Below, one piece after another: positions 25,944-35,994 of a stretch of 64,000 bases of DNA. A program made the position numbers and the translations under genes. The notes under the pieces are model-generated. The model was not told the DNA's origin. It did not search any database and saw nothing but the letters and a program-made list of their open reading frames with translations. Source of the DNA: Oceanospirillum beijerinckii DSM 7166 (GTDB taxonomy: Bacteria > Pseudomonadota > Gammaproteobacteria > Pseudomonadales > Halomonadaceae); contig NZ_KE383828.1 of NCBI RefSeq assembly GCF_000422425.1, positions 124,001 to 188,000 on the forward strand, given 5' to 3'. How positions within the stretch are numbered: position 1 is the first letter of the stretch; each line of letters begins with the position of its first letter.

Positions 25944-27749
25944 TTAGCGAATTTTCACCTTAGTCAGCTCCTGACCATCCGGCGACATCACATGGGTGGA
26001 ACAGGCCAGACAAGGATCAAAACTGTGCAGCGTACGCAGAATCTCTACCGGCTCATCCGGGCGCTCCATCGGCGTATTCAGCAGAGCCGCCTCGAAGGCA
26101 CCGATATTGCCGTTGTGATCCCGTGGCGTACCGTTCCAGGTGGTTGGTACGATGGCCTGATAGTTTTCAATCTTGCCATCTTTGATCTTGATCCAGTGAC
26201 CCAGAGCGCCGCGCGGTGCCTCGTTAATGCCGACACCTTTGGCTTCTTTTGGCCAGCTGGAGGGGTCCCACTTCTCGGTATTCGCCGTCGAGCTATCGCC
26301 GTTTTTGATGTTATTGATCAGCTGATGCCAGTCATCCAGCATGGAATCCGCACACAACTCACATTCCAGCGCACGGGCCAGAGTACGACCCAAAGTAGAC
26401 GGCAGGAACTGCTTCAGGCCCAGATCATGGCCTGTGGCCTGATTAAAGGTGGACAGAGAACGATCTACCTGCTCCTGTATATATTCCTTACCGGAAGCAT
26501 AAGCGATGATATAACGCGCCAGCGGCCCTACTTCCATAGCATGACCTTTCCAGCGAGGCGCTTTAATCCAACTGTACTTAGCCGATTCGTCCAGCTCTTT
26601 AATGTTGGTCTTGGTCCCCTTCGTTTTTGGCCCTAACTCGAACTTAGGTTCGGTAACACCATCCCAGGGGTGCAGCCCCTTAGTATCATCACCATAGCTG
26701 TACCAACTGTGGGAAACAAACTCCTGAATCTCATTCGGATCACGCACATCCACCGGCAGCACTTCATCCCAGTTACCATTAACAATGGCACCCGCAGGCA
26801 GCAGATCAGTGGATTTATCGTACGGCACCTGAGTATAGGTTCCGTAAGACAGCAGATTCTCGGACGCCAGACCACCGCCATAGAGCCAGTTCTTATAGAT
26901 ACTGGCCACCGCCATCACATCTGGCAGATAGACGTTTTTGGTAAAGGCACGGGCTTCGTTAATACGCTCCAGCACAAAGTTCAGGCTGGTCATATTCACC
27001 GGTGCACCGGCGGCTCCAACATCATCCAGGTTAATAGCACAGGCGACACCGCCGACCATATAGTTTGGATGCGGGTTTTTACCGCCAAAAATGGCGTGAA
27101 TCTTGGCGATATCTTTCTGCAGATCCAGCGCTTCCAGATAGTGTGCTACCGCCATCAGATCCGCTTCCGGTGGCAATTTATAAGCCGGGTTATCCCAATA
27201 ACCGTTGGCAAACAGACCGAGCTGACCGGTTTCAACAAACTTCTTCAGACGGGTCTGGATATCTTTAAAGTAACCCGGAGATGACTTGGGATGCGATGGG
27301 GAAACCATCTTCTGCAGTTCAGACGTGGCTTTCGGATCAGCCTTTAAGGCGTTAACAGGGTTTACCCAATCCAAGGCATGCAGGTGGTAGAAATGCACAA
27401 TATGATCGTGCACCTGCAAAGTTTTATCCATCATATGACGGATGATATGGGCATTGAGTGGAATTTGAATATCCAGCGCATCTTCTACTGCGCGCACTGA
27501 GGTCAGTGCATGAGTCCCGGTACATACACCACAGATACGCTCTACAAAGGCCCAGGCATCACGGGGATCACGACCTTTTAGAATCACTTCCAGACCACGC
27601 CACATGGTACCGGTAGAAACCGCGTTACGAATAATATTGTTTTCGTCCACATTCACTTCGCAGCGCATGTGGCCTTCAATACGGGTGACCGGATCAACAA
27701 CAATACGACGGCCACTGTTATCCAGATTACTGGCGTTAAAATCGTTCAT
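25944..27749 (-). CDS. hyaB: [NiFe] hydrogenase large (catalytic) subunit, HyaB type
   Basis: The 601-residue large subunit holds the Ni-Fe(CN)2CO centre. The four metal cysteines are present: C73 and C76 in [11 protein letters not shown]580 and C583 in [10 protein letters not shown] 15-residue C-terminal extension after H586 would be removed by a maturation protease of the HyaD/HupD type, which is not encoded in this window. The overall sequence matches the group 1 membrane-bound uptake hydrogenases. Its ATG overlaps the small-subunit stop by one base. Confidence 0.96.
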   Translation of the reverse strand: MNDFNASNLDNSGRRIVVDPVTRIEGHMRCEVNVDENNIIRNAVSTGTMWRGLEVILKGRDPRDAWAFVERICGVCTGTHALTSVRAVEDALDIQIPLNAHIIRHMMDKTLQVHDHIVHFYHLHALDWVNPVNALKADPKATSELQKMVSPSHPKSSPGYFKDIQTRLKKFVETGQLGLFANGYWDNPAYKLPPEADLMAVAHYLEALDLQKDIAKIHAIFGGKNPHPNYMVGGVACAINLDDVGAAGAPVNMTSLNFVLERINEARAFTKNVYLPDVMAVASIYKNWLYGGGLASENLLSYGTYTQVPYDKSTDLLPAGAIVNGNWDEVLPVDVRDPNEIQEFVSHSWYSYGDDTKGLHPWDGVTEPKFELGPKTKGTKTNIKELDESAKYSWIKAPRWKGHAMEVGPLARYIIAYASGKEYIQEQVDRSLSTFNQATGHDLGLKQFLPSTLGRTLARALECELCADSMLDDWHQLINNIKNGDSSTANTEKWDPSSWPKEAKGVGINEAPRGALGHWIKIKDGKIENYQAIVPTTWNGTPRDHNGNIGAFEAALLNTPMERPDEPVEILRTLHSFDPCLACSTHVMSPDGQELTKVKIR

Positions 27750-28825
27750 TATTCCTGATCTCCCTTAGCTGTGGCACGTTTCACGGCGCTAACCGCCGCA
27801 TGAGCGGCAATGGCGGTACCGACTGCACCAGCCACTGCTGTACCGATCTCATCGGCGTTTTTCTCAATACCAAACTGAGGGATATTGCTCAGGCGCTCAT
27901 AGAAGCTGCCCTTGTCCCAGAAACCGTCTTCGGAACAACCGATACAACCGTGACCGGCCTGAATTGGGAAAGAGATACCTTCGTTCCAACGTACCGTGGA
28001 GCAGGCGTTATAGGTGGTTGGCCCTTTACAGCCGACTTTATAGAGACAGTAGCCTTTACGTGCGCCTTCATCGTCCCACTCTTCCACAAACTGCCCGGCA
28101 TCAAAATGCGGGCGGCGATAGCATTTATCGTGAATACGCTGACCGTAGAACATCTTAGGACGACCCTGACGATCCAGCTCTGGCAGCTTGCCAAAAGTCA
28201 GCATATAGGTGATTACACCTGTCATAACTTCTGCAATAGGCGGACAACCCGGCACCTTGATAATCGGCTTATCGGTGATCACTTTATGAATCGGTACCGC
28301 CTGGGTTGGATTAGGACGCGCCGCCTGCACACAGCCCCAGGACGCACAGGAACCCCATGCAATCACAGCTTTAGCATCTTTCGCTGCATGTTTCAGCTGA
28401 TCCAGGAATGGCTTACCGCCAACAATACAGAACATGCCGTCTTCATTCAGCGGCGGGTTACCTTCCACTGCCAGAATATATTCGCCTTTATACTTCTGTA
28501 TCGTCTCTTCCAGAATCGCCTCAGCCTGATGACCTGCCGATGCCATCAGGGTGTCGTCATAATCCAGCGAGATCATAGAAAGCACCACATCTTTTACCAG
28601 CGGGTGCGCAGAACGAATAAAGGACTCGGAACAGCAGGTACACTCCAGACCGTGCAACCAGAGCACAGGAGTCCGCTGTTTTGTTTCCATCGCATGGGCA
28701 ATCTGCGGGGCGTATGTCGGGCCTAAACCCAGAGCTGCAGCGGTCAGACTACAGTATTTAAGAAAGCTGCGACGGGTGATCCCCTGACGTCGCATCACCT
28801 CGTAAAAGGTTTCCAATTGGGGCAT
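27749..28825 (-). CDS. hyaA: [NiFe] hydrogenase small subunit, oxygen-tolerant type
   Basis: The 358-residue small subunit carries three iron-sulfur clusters. A twin-arginine signal is present (TRRSFLKYC), with cleavage likely after AHA at residue 45. Six cysteines surround the proximal cluster: C62, C64, C65, C160, C165 and C194. After subtracting 45 these match positions 17, 19, 20, 115, 120 and 149 of E. coli hydrogenase 1, so both extra cysteines of the [4Fe-3S] oxygen-tolerant type are there. The C-terminal part has a hydrophobic anchor region. It is first in the operon; the 387 bases upstream separate it from a divergent gene group. Confidence 0.96.
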   Translation of the reverse strand: MPQLETFYEVMRRQGITRRSFLKYCSLTAAALGLGPTYAPQIAHAMETKQRTPVLWLHGLECTCCSESFIRSAHPLVKDVVLSMISLDYDDTLMASAGHQAEAILEETIQKYKGEYILAVEGNPPLNEDGMFCIVGGKPFLDQLKHAAKDAKAVIAWGSCASWGCVQAARPNPTQAVPIHKVITDKPIIKVPGCPPIAEVMTGVITYMLTFGKLPELDRQGRPKMFYGQRIHDKCYRRPHFDAGQFVEEWDDEGARKGYCLYKVGCKGPTTYNACSTVRWNEGISFPIQAGHGCIGCSEDGFWDKGSFYERLSNIPQFGIEKNADEIGTAVAGAVGTAIAAHAAVSAVKRATAKGDQE

Positions 28826-29212
28826 GCCAATCTCCTGTTCACCACGGTTCGGCTGGTATCCGGAATAGAATTCCGTTAACGCCTTATTTTTGTTGTCTTC
28901 ATCTGAGCCTGGTTGAAAAGCTCACTGCACGAATCTCTATCCCGAGGTAACAATCAAAAGTTATGCCAAAGAAAAAAATCAATAAAAATCAATAAGTTAA
29001 AAAATAAAAAACATAAGCCCCACAAAGATCAATACCAACCTGCATCCAGACTGAAAACTAAGTTATCACAACCATAAACAAGCCCTATCCTTGTTGCTTA
29101 GCGCCAATCCTTACATATTTCTGACACTTCAGTCTGCCAGAGAAGATAGTCTCAGCGATCAGCCGAAGATCAAACTTCATCTATTTAAACAAAACAGATT
29201 AGAGGAGATGTT
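28826..29212. promoter_or_regulatory. Divergent intergenic region between the hydrogenase operon and the kinase operon
   Basis: This 387-base stretch is AT-rich around 28975-29030 and must hold promoters in both directions. AGAGGAG before 29213 is the ribosome-binding site for the plus-strand gene. No clear sigma-54 site or strong inverted repeat was recognised, so the regulator of the hydrogenase cannot be named from the sequence. Confidence 0.5.
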
Positions 29213-29602
29213 ATGCAGGGAATGTATGCCCAATACGCTACAACATATTTATGGATATTAGGCTCAGTTACTACGCTGACTTTTGCGATTCCATTATTTG
29301 TAACGCCTATATCCTGGGCCAGGATACTGAGGTGGAAACTACCCGAGGAAAAGGACCTTACTGTCTATTTTGGTCGTTGTTTGGGCGCATTTATCCTACT
29401 TGTAGAATATTTTATCTTCAAAGCAGCTTTTACTGGTGAAAGTGTTGAATTTACCTTTGAGATGTTGACGCTAGTGTTCTCTTTTATGCTGGCAGTTCAT
29501 ATCTATGGTGCACTACGACGCATCCAGCCCATTACAGAAACATTAGAGATAGGCCTATGGATGGTGCTCTTAACTATCAACTATCTGTGCTACCCGGCTT
29601 AA
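29213..29602 (+). CDS. Small membrane protein of unknown function
   Basis: The product has 129 residues and about four hydrophobic segments (near residues 10-35, 53-72, 78-97 and 110-127), with a short basic loop after the third (ALRRIQP). I do not recognise a family. GAGGAG lies before the ATG, and the next gene starts 13 bases after its stop, so both are probably in one transcript. It is divergent from the hydrogenase operon and upstream of a two-component system, so a role in sensing or in the membrane electron chain is possible but not shown. Confidence 0.75.
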   Translation: MQGMYAQYATTYLWILGSVTTLTFAIPLFVTPISWARILRWKLPEEKDLTVYFGRCLGAFILLVEYFIFKAAFTGESVEFTFEMLTLVFSFMLAVHIYGALRRIQPITETLEIGLWMVLLTINYLCYPA

Positions 29603-29615
29603 AAGGAGTTTAGTC

Positions 29616-30179
29616 ATGTTTATTCCGCAACCTCTATCATTGATCTACTTCTTATCGACTCTTCTGGTCGGCACATTAGCTATTAGTCAAATCACCCACG
29701 CAGAGCAGACTGATGGTGCCGAGTTAAATACCAGTGATCTGTCCTATACCGCCTGGATTGACAGTGATAAACGTATGAAATGTCTATATGGCTATGCCGC
29801 AGATAAAACCGGAGATCATCGGGCTGCTATCAGGATTTTTGAAGATTGTATCGAGCGTTGGAACGATGTTTATTCTATGTTATGGCTGGCACAGATTTAT
29901 GAAGCAGGCGTTGGTGTTAAAAAAGACCTCCAAAAGTCTACGGCACTAATGAAGCGTGGAGCTCTGTCCAGGGATGAGGCAGGATATTCCAGTCTTGCTC
30001 GCTATCACTATGGCATCGCCTTGTATGAAGGTATTGGCACTCAGGCCGACAGGTCAGAAGCTGTTGTGTTTCTCCAGCTGGCGGCCAGCGAGAATATTTC
30101 TGATGCTTGTGACTATTTGAAAGTGAGAGGCTATGCCTGCGCTTCCGAACAAATCACCGATAAAGAAAGCGCTCACTAG
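29616..30179 (+). CDS. Secreted Sel1/TPR-like repeat protein
   Basis: The product has 187 residues with an N-terminal signal sequence ending near THAEQ. About three helical repeats follow. The second and third look like Sel1 units (LAQIYEAGVGVKKDLQKS, then HYGIALYEGIGTQADRSEA). Such repeats mediate protein contacts in the periplasm. Cysteines near residues 52, 74, 167 and 174 could form disulphides. It follows the small membrane gene by 13 bases and precedes a histidine kinase, so it may be a sensory partner. That is inference from position. Confidence 0.75.
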   Translation: MFIPQPLSLIYFLSTLLVGTLAISQITHAEQTDGAELNTSDLSYTAWIDSDKRMKCLYGYAADKTGDHRAAIRIFEDCIERWNDVYSMLWLAQIYEAGVGVKKDLQKSTALMKRGALSRDEAGYSSLARYHYGIALYEGIGTQADRSEAVVFLQLAASENISDACDYLKVRGYACASEQITDKESAH

Positions 30180-30210
30180 AAACAAAATGGCCTCACTTGT
30201 CGGCTGACAA

Positions 30211-30258
30211 CAACCAGGTTTAAACAACCAGGTTTAAACAACCAGGTTTAAACAACCA
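30211..30258. repeat. 14-bp tandem repeat, 3.4 copies, before the histidine kinase gene
   Basis: CAACCAGGTTTAAA is repeated three times without change and followed by CAACCA. The array ends 22 bases before the kinase ATG. Each unit holds the palindrome TTTAAA. Identical units suggest recent expansion, and copy-number change could alter spacing or translation of the kinase gene. Confidence 0.9.
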
Positions 30259-30280
30259 ATAGGTAAGTACCGGAATATTT

Positions 30281-31852
30281 ATGATCAAACTGGATTCTGC
30301 AGCTTGGAGCCTAATATCCCTGGTACTTATTCCCATTGTAGTTATCTCCGCTCTTGGCATAAAAGCACTCAACAATGAAAAGGCTTCGCGCCAACTGGAA
30401 CAACAGGCCTTGCTTGAATACCAACTCAACCGTTTTACCCAGAGGATCGACCATAGGCTGCGTGATGCGCTAAAGCAGTGGCATCAACGAATTGAATTAA
30501 TTGAATACAGCTCTGATCGTCTGAGAGAACTTATCCTATCTCGACAGGGTGTTGACCTGATTACAATCACGTCTCACGCTGGACAACGCATATTCCCTCC
30601 AGAAAAATCTGTAGGAGCCTTATTTGCCGAAAAGGTACTACTGCGTCAATATCAGACACAGTTTAATGCACTGACCCAACAAGCTCTAATAAGCCAACAG
30701 CAGCAGCTAGATACTACAACTTTTGCCTCCACGGATACAAAAGGCCAAATTTTGTTAAACTGCTGGTCTCCTTCAGGAAAAAAACAAAACAGCTATTGTG
30801 TCTTATTGAGCGCCCAGTGGCTGGAAGATGAATTAAGCCGGATAGTTTTTCAGGAGCAGGAGCAAGAACAACACACAAGTCTGTCACTGAGCTTAGTTCA
30901 AACTGCCTCTGTATCTAAAACAGCAGAAAAAAAGACTTCAGTTTCTAAGGCTATCTCTCAGCCATTAATGCCTCCTTTTGAAGCCTGGTCACTGAGATAC
31001 TCAGAGCCTAAACACCCAGAACGTTCTTCAGCGTTACTCCCGGACAATCAATCACTCTATCCTGCCTATATCGCGGTGCTCTCACCTATTTATATCTTAT
31101 TTATGGCACTGGCTATTCAGCTTTATCTCAAGCACAGGGAGCAACAGCAGCAGTTAAAGCTTCGAACCACCTATACTGCACAACTGGCCCATGAATTCCG
31201 CACACCACTGACAAATCTACGTCTATACTCAAGCCTACTCAGAGACGAAGCATCCAAAGATGAACGTGAGCACTTTTGTGACGTCTTGGAAATGGAGTGC
31301 CAGCGGCTCAGTAATCTGGTAGATAATGCCATCATGCTAGCCAGCCCGGCAGCAGACTCTGCTACTGCCCTTGTGTCTACGATTCCAAACCTCACTATTA
31401 CAGAAGCGGTTAAGAGCTTCCAGCCAGCACTGTCATCGGAAAATATCAAAGTAACAACAGACCTAGCGACACCTGAGACCGTCGCATTTAACCAATTGGC
31501 TCTGCAATGTGTGTTAAATAACTTACTGGATAATGCGACCAAATATGCTGCTGGCAGCCTCGTGTTTATACGCTCAGAGTTTAAACAACAGATGCTGGTG
31601 ATTCAGTTTACAGATACTGGCCCAGGTATTCCTACCGAAAGCATCAGTCATATTTTCCAGCCCTACCAGAACTCTAAAGCACGTGAAAAAGGCTTTGGCT
31701 TAGGTCTCTCAGTTTGCCACCGATTGGTTCACAGAGCAGGTGGAGAGGTGCGACTGCTAAAGCCTGTTACAAGTGACAACTCTCATAAACACACAAAGCA
31801 AGGTACACGCTTTGAGATCACCCTGCCCTACCAACCTTTGCAACAAGAGTAA
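30281..31852 (+). CDS. Membrane sensor histidine kinase
   Basis: This 523-residue kinase has an N-terminal helix (about 9-28), a periplasmic sensor region of about 230 residues with no domain I recognise, a second helix (about 263-285), and the catalytic core. The phospho-acceptor is H304 in HEFRTPLTN. The ATP site has the N box LNNLLDNATKYA, G1 DTGPGIP and G2 GFGLGLSVC. There is no HAMP domain. The response regulator gene starts four bases after the stop. The signal is unknown. Neighbouring unknown envelope proteins suggest an envelope cue. Confidence 0.93.
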   Translation: MIKLDSAAWSLISLVLIPIVVISALGIKALNNEKASRQLEQQALLEYQLNRFTQRIDHRLRDALKQWHQRIELIEYSSDRLRELILSRQGVDLITITSHAGQRIFPPEKSVGALFAEKVLLRQYQTQFNALTQQALISQQQQLDTTTFASTDTKGQILLNCWSPSGKKQNSYCVLLSAQWLEDELSRIVFQEQEQEQHTSLSLSLVQTASVSKTAEKKTSVSKAISQPLMPPFEAWSLRYSEPKHPERSSALLPDNQSLYPAYIAVLSPIYILFMALAIQLYLKHREQQQQLKLRTTYTAQLAHEFRTPLTNLRLYSSLLRDEASKDEREHFCDVLEMECQRLSNLVDNAIMLASPAADSATALVSTIPNLTITEAVKSFQPALSSENIKVTTDLATPETVAFNQLALQCVLNNLLDNATKYAAGSLVFIRSEFKQQMLVIQFTDTGPGIPTESISHIFQPYQNSKAREKGFGLGLSVCHRLVHRAGGEVRLLKPVTSDNSHKHTKQGTRFEITLPYQPLQQE

Positions 31853-31856
31853 TACC

Positions 31857-32543
31857 ATGAAAATTTTGTTAGCGGATGATGATAGGAATATCAGAAATGG
31901 TTTGACCGCATTATTTAAAAAGCAGGGTTATGAGTGCTGTGCAGCTGCAGATGGAAGAGAGGCTTTGAAACTGGCACAAAGCTTTCGGGCTGATCTTTAT
32001 GTACTGGATATTATGATGCCTCATATAGACGGCACTCAACTGTGCATAAAACTCAGAGCCAAAGAGTATTATCAACCTATTCTCTTACTCACGGCCTTCG
32101 ATAGCCCTGAGTTACAGATACAAGGGTTAAATATTGGCGCGGACGACTACCTGGCAAAACCTTTTCACCCTGAGACATTGCTGGCACGAGTTAATGCACT
32201 CTATCGCCGCTCTCAGTACGCCGAAAATCAGCTAAAACAATGTAATGCTGATTTTATGCTGGGCGAGGTTTCCATCAAACCCGGCTATATGCAGGCCCAT
32301 TTCAGGAATCAGCAAATCTCTATCACAGCAAGGGAGCTGAATTTTTTGCAGCTGCTATTTTCCAGCAATGGCCAGATACTGACAAAAGACCAGATTCTGA
32401 ATCACTGCTGGGGTCATGACTACATTCCCGAAAGCCGGGCATTGGATCAGTTTATCTCTACATTACGCAATAAACTGGAGAAAAAGCTAGGCTCGGCAAG
32501 GGTCATTCAAACTGCACATGGTCTCGGCTACCGCTTGGGCTAA
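31857..32543 (+). CDS. OmpR-family response regulator
   Basis: The product has 228 residues: a receiver domain with acidic pocket DDD (7-9), phospho-acceptor D51 in VLDIMMP and the conserved Lys in LAKPFHPE, then a winged-helix DNA-binding domain with ITARELNFLQLL and LDQFISTLRNKLEKK. An in-frame start exists 84 bases upstream inside the kinase gene. The ATG at 31857 was chosen because it gives the normal N-terminus and lies four bases after the kinase stop. It is the partner of the kinase at 30281-31852. Confidence 0.94.
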   Translation: MKILLADDDRNIRNGLTALFKKQGYECCAAADGREALKLAQSFRADLYVLDIMMPHIDGTQLCIKLRAKEYYQPILLLTAFDSPELQIQGLNIGADDYLAKPFHPETLLARVNALYRRSQYAENQLKQCNADFMLGEVSIKPGYMQAHFRNQQISITARELNFLQLLFSSNGQILTKDQILNHCWGHDYIPESRALDQFISTLRNKLEKKLGSARVIQTAHGLGYRLG

Positions 32544-32582
32544 TGCCGCTATGCCTATTCCTTGATCGTAACAGCGCTACAA

Positions 32583-33212
32583 TCAGGCAGCGTAAGGCTT
32601 GCGGGCCACAATAAATACGGCTTTATTCGGACCAGGGCACCATTGATATTCAACATTAAAACCAGCCCGCTCTATCATAGTCACCAGCTCCTGCTGAGAA
32701 AATCCCCATACAGAAGGTATGATAGGCAACAAACGAAACAAAGGTACAAGCAGCTTAAAACCCAGGCTACTGTCACCGATACAAGCTGTACTGGAAACAA
32801 ATACACCGCCCGGCATCAGTAGCTGATACACTCGTAGCAGCGTCTGCTCCAAATCGGGTAGCAAGTGTAAAACACTCATTCCTATTATTACATTCCAGCT
32901 TTCATCATCACTATTTACGTGATGAAGGTCTGTTTGCATAAGACTAAGATTAGTAAGTTCAGTCTTTTCGACTTTCCCATGGGCAATTTCTAACATCTTG
33001 TCAGAAATATCGATGGCTAAATAACGCTCAACATAAGGCGCATGTATCAGTGCCGTTGATCCCGTTCCACAACCAAACTCAAGCACTCGGCTTTCCTTTG
33101 TAAAATATTCCTGAGTGGCAACCACTTTTTTTTCATAACTACTTTGATCTGCAATGGGCTGTTTCGAATAATGATTGGCAATCAGGTTCCAAAAAGTCGT
33201 GCTATAAGCCAT
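32583..33212 (-). CDS. Class I SAM-dependent methyltransferase
   Basis: A Rossmann-type methyltransferase with the SAM loop VLEFGCGTGSTAL, acidic residue in LAIDISDKML, and motif IIGMSVLHLLPD. From the ATG at 33212 it has 209 residues. In-frame ATGs at 33254, 33242 and 33230 would add up to 14 residues, and the start is not certain. GAGA lies seven bases before 33212. The substrate is unknown; small-molecule or lipid methylation is typical of this subfamily (COG2226-like). It converges with the response regulator gene. Confidence 0.85.
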   Translation of the reverse strand: MAYSTTFWNLIANHYSKQPIADQSSYEKKVVATQEYFTKESRVLEFGCGTGSTALIHAPYVERYLAIDISDKMLEIAHGKVEKTELTNLSLMQTDLHHVNSDDESWNVIIGMSVLHLLPDLEQTLLRVYQLLMPGGVFVSSTACIGDSSLGFKLLVPLFRLLPIIPSVWGFSQQELVTMIERAGFNVEYQWCPGPNKAVFIVARKPYAA

Positions 33213-33423
33213 CTTATTTCTCTTTTTCATCCAGGACAACATTGATACCTGCAATAGTAGGCATACACTAATGCATTGAGCATTCCCGATCAGGGTATTT
33301 CAGATATACAATTATGCATAGGTTGAAGCGTAAGCAGATATCGCGACAGCAACCTATTTCCCAATTAAAGCGATTGCTGAAATCGAAAATATTAGACAGA
33401 GACAAGAACAACAGAGAGGAAAG

Positions 33424-34326
33424 ATGGACTGGCGCTCAATCAACTTTGACTGGAATCATGCCAAGGCATTTCTTGTGACAGCCGAAGAGGGCTCACTATC
33501 GGCTGCGGCGAGAGCTTTGGGGACTACACAACCCACGCTGAGCAGACAGGTCAACACCTTGGAAAAATCACTTGGTATAGCTCTGTTTGAACGTTATGGC
33601 AGAGGTCTGGAGCTTACACCAGCAGGTTTAAAGCTGGTGGATTATGTTAGAACAATGAGTAACGCTGCAAACCAGTTTTCACTGGTAGCCTCAGGACAAA
33701 CTGAGTCTATAGAAGGCAATGTGGTAATTACCGCTTCAGAGGCCACTGCTGCTTTTGTGCTGCCAGAATTGATCCAACCCCTTAGAGATAAACACCCTGG
33801 CATTACCTTAGAAATTATAGCCACCAATGAAGCCAGTGATCTGAGACGCCATGAAGCTGATATCGCAATACGTACTTTTCGCCCGCTTCAGCCTGATCTG
33901 ATCGCTAAACGTATTAAAGACGTGCAAGCTGCTTTCTATGCTGCCCCTGGTTATCTGCAACGCTTTCCTCACCTTACCCTTCCCGATCCTATTAAGGACT
34001 CTGATTTCTCTCAGGTAAGCTTTATCGGCTTTGATCGCAGTGATGAGTTTATCAATCTACTGAATCAGCATGGCATTTCAGTGAGTCACACAAACTTCCC
34101 TATTATCTGTGCCAATCACCTTGTGCAATGGCAGTTGGTAAAACAGGGCTTAGGTATTGGCATTATGCCGATTGAAACAGGGGATAATGAAGCTGAAGTG
34201 GTACGGGTTCTTCCTGATCTCGACCCATTACAGGTGAAATGTTGGCTGGTGGCCCATAAAGACCTTCGTAATAGTCGAAGAGTACGTGTGGTATTTGACT
34301 ACCTGACACAGTGCCTTAACCAATAA
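33424..34326 (+). CDS. LysR-family transcriptional regulator
   Basis: The product has 300 residues with the N-terminal winged helix (AEEGSLSAAARALGTTQPTL) and a C-terminal ligand-binding domain of the periplasmic-binding fold. GAGGAAAG lies right before the ATG. LysR proteins usually control a divergent neighbour and bind a small molecule. Here the divergent gene is the methyltransferase at 32583-33212, so it is the first target to consider. The 211-base gap between them would contain the operator. Confidence 0.92.
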   Translation: MDWRSINFDWNHAKAFLVTAEEGSLSAAARALGTTQPTLSRQVNTLEKSLGIALFERYGRGLELTPAGLKLVDYVRTMSNAANQFSLVASGQTESIEGNVVITASEATAAFVLPELIQPLRDKHPGITLEIIATNEASDLRRHEADIAIRTFRPLQPDLIAKRIKDVQAAFYAAPGYLQRFPHLTLPDPIKDSDFSQVSFIGFDRSDEFINLLNQHGISVSHTNFPIICANHLVQWQLVKQGLGIGIMPIETGDNEAEVVRVLPDLDPLQVKCWLVAHKDLRNSRRVRVVFDYLTQCLNQ

Positions 34327-34725
34327 TACTGCCGCCACAACCAGCTGATATCGAGACAAAAAAGCATAAAAATAGAAATATAGACCACAAAAAAACCAAA
34401 ATACAAAAAATATCACCATAAAAATATGACCGATAAGTCACCCGATTAACATTGATAAGCCAAGGCCATTCTGACTAATAAAGCACTCATTTGCTCTCAA
34501 CACTCACTACATTAATAGAGAAGATGGCCTCCTATAGCTGCAAAAGCCCAAAATTGAAGTGGTAAAACTCTTTTATGATGATAGGCACACAATCATTCCA
34601 ATTTTCCTACTGCGGGATTAGAATATAAGTCTTTAGTTTGTATAGATAATTAAGTTTTATTCCTGCCACCCGTTAGGCTCACAGTTTTATGGTGGCGCAG
34701 AAAATATAATTAAAAGGAAGGTATC
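34327..34725. promoter_or_regulatory. Intergenic region before ilvE
   Basis: This 399-base stretch is AT-rich near 34355-34425 and holds no plausible gene. AAAAGGAAGG at 34712-34721 is the ribosome-binding site of ilvE, and a promoter must lie upstream. No leader peptide rich in Ile, Leu or Val was recognised, so attenuation is not supported. Confidence 0.45.
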
Positions 34726-35727
34726 ATGGCTAATCCTGCTTTCGGCTCTGTTTTTATGCCTGAAATGTCGATCACCTGGTTTGACGGTTCGAGCTGGAGT
34801 GCGCCCGAAATGGTCCCGAGCGACAGTATCCAATTACACCCGGGTGCTCACGTTTTACACTATGCCAGTACCTGCTTTGAAGGCTTAAAAGCTTTCCGCC
34901 ATGCTGATGGTTCTGTTAAAGTTTTCCGTATTGATCGCAATGTTGCACGTATGGCACAAAGTGGTCGCCTCTTGGCGCTTCCTGATCTGGATGAGGCCTT
35001 TGTTACTGGTATGATCATGGATATCGTTCGTCAGTACAAAGACGAAGTACCTACAGCACCAAGCTCCATGTATATCCGCCCTACCCTGATTGGTACTGAA
35101 CCGATTATTGGTAAAGCCGCTGCACCTTCTGATTCCGCGTGTTTCTATGTATTACTGTCTCCGGTAGGCGACTACTTTGCTGGTGGTGACCGAGCTCTGC
35201 GTATTTTGGTTGAAGACGAAGGTATGCGTTGTGCACCTCATAACGGCATGATTAAGAGCGGCGGTAACTACGCCAGCTCTCTGCTGCCGACCATGCGAGC
35301 AAAAGAGAAGTATAATGTAGACCAGGTTCTGTTCTGTCCGGGTGGCGATGTTCAGGAGACAGGTGCAGCGAACTTCCTGCTGATTGACGGTGACGAAGTG
35401 ATTACCCGTGATCTGGATGAAAGCTTCCTGCACGGTGTGACCCGTGACTCTATCCTACAGATTGCTCGTGATCAGGGCCTGAAAGTGACTGAGCGTAAGC
35501 TGAGCGTTGAAGAGCTGCTGGAGCGTATCGCTAAGCCCGGTTGTGAAGCAGCACTGTCCGGTACAGCGGCAGTTCTGGCTCCTGTAGGCACTATGATTTA
35601 CAAAGGTGAAGAGCATAAAGTTGGTAATGGTGAAGTGGGTGAAACTACCGTTAAACTGCGCAAAGCGCTGAATGATATTCAATGGGGTAACGCAGAAGAT
35701 ATTCACGGTTGGTTAACTGAAGTTTAA
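34726..35727 (+). CDS. ilvE: Branched-chain amino acid aminotransferase
   Basis: A class IV PLP-dependent aminotransferase of 333 residues that makes or degrades Leu, Ile and Val. The PLP Lys is K177 in NGMIKSGGNYASS. YASTCFEGLKAFR and VQETGAANFLLI are the active-site blocks of the longer BCAT subfamily. AAAAGGAAGG is an excellent ribosome-binding site. The base composition and codon use suggest high expression. The gene stands alone with a terminator after it. Confidence 0.96.
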   Translation: MANPAFGSVFMPEMSITWFDGSSWSAPEMVPSDSIQLHPGAHVLHYASTCFEGLKAFRHADGSVKVFRIDRNVARMAQSGRLLALPDLDEAFVTGMIMDIVRQYKDEVPTAPSSMYIRPTLIGTEPIIGKAAAPSDSACFYVLLSPVGDYFAGGDRALRILVEDEGMRCAPHNGMIKSGGNYASSLLPTMRAKEKYNVDQVLFCPGGDVQETGAANFLLIDGDEVITRDLDESFLHGVTRDSILQIARDQGLKVTERKLSVEELLERIAKPGCEAALSGTAAVLAPVGTMIYKGEEHKVGNGEVGETTVKLRKALNDIQWGNAEDIHGWLTEV

Positions 35728-35760
35728 GCCAATACTTATCTGCTTCTTCCATGCCTTAAA

Positions 35761-35784
35761 AGCCAGCTTAATGCTGGCTTTTTG
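35761..35784 (+). terminator. Rho-independent terminator after ilvE
   Basis: AGCCAGC and GCTGGCT pair around a 5-base loop, followed by TTTTTG. It lies 33 bases beyond the ilvE stop. Confidence 0.88.
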
Positions 35785-35994
35785 TTACATCAACCTAGCT
35801 ACCAGCTAATAAGGCGACTGTTCTGATCCGTTATGATTCAGCCTGACAGTTTGTCTCAAAAGCGACATTCCAGAAAAAGCCAAAGCGAATATTTGAATTT
35901 GCCTGACTGTTTTGGTTTATTTTCAACATTAAACAGGCACGAAGTGTGCTTCACACTCAAGTAAAGCAACTAGTTAAAAGAATAAACTAAGCAT

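Noticed and set aside
27800-28726. A 308-residue open frame on the plus strand
   Set aside because: It mirrors the hydrogenase small subunit gene and shows no recognisable domain.
30211-30258. Iteron-type replication or partition site
   Set aside because: Only three units occur, with no replication or partition gene nearby; a simple tandem array before a kinase gene explains the sequence.
31773-31856. Longer N-terminus of the response regulator
   Set aside because: The extra 28 codons overlap the kinase gene and do not match receiver domains; the ATG at 31857 gives the usual start.
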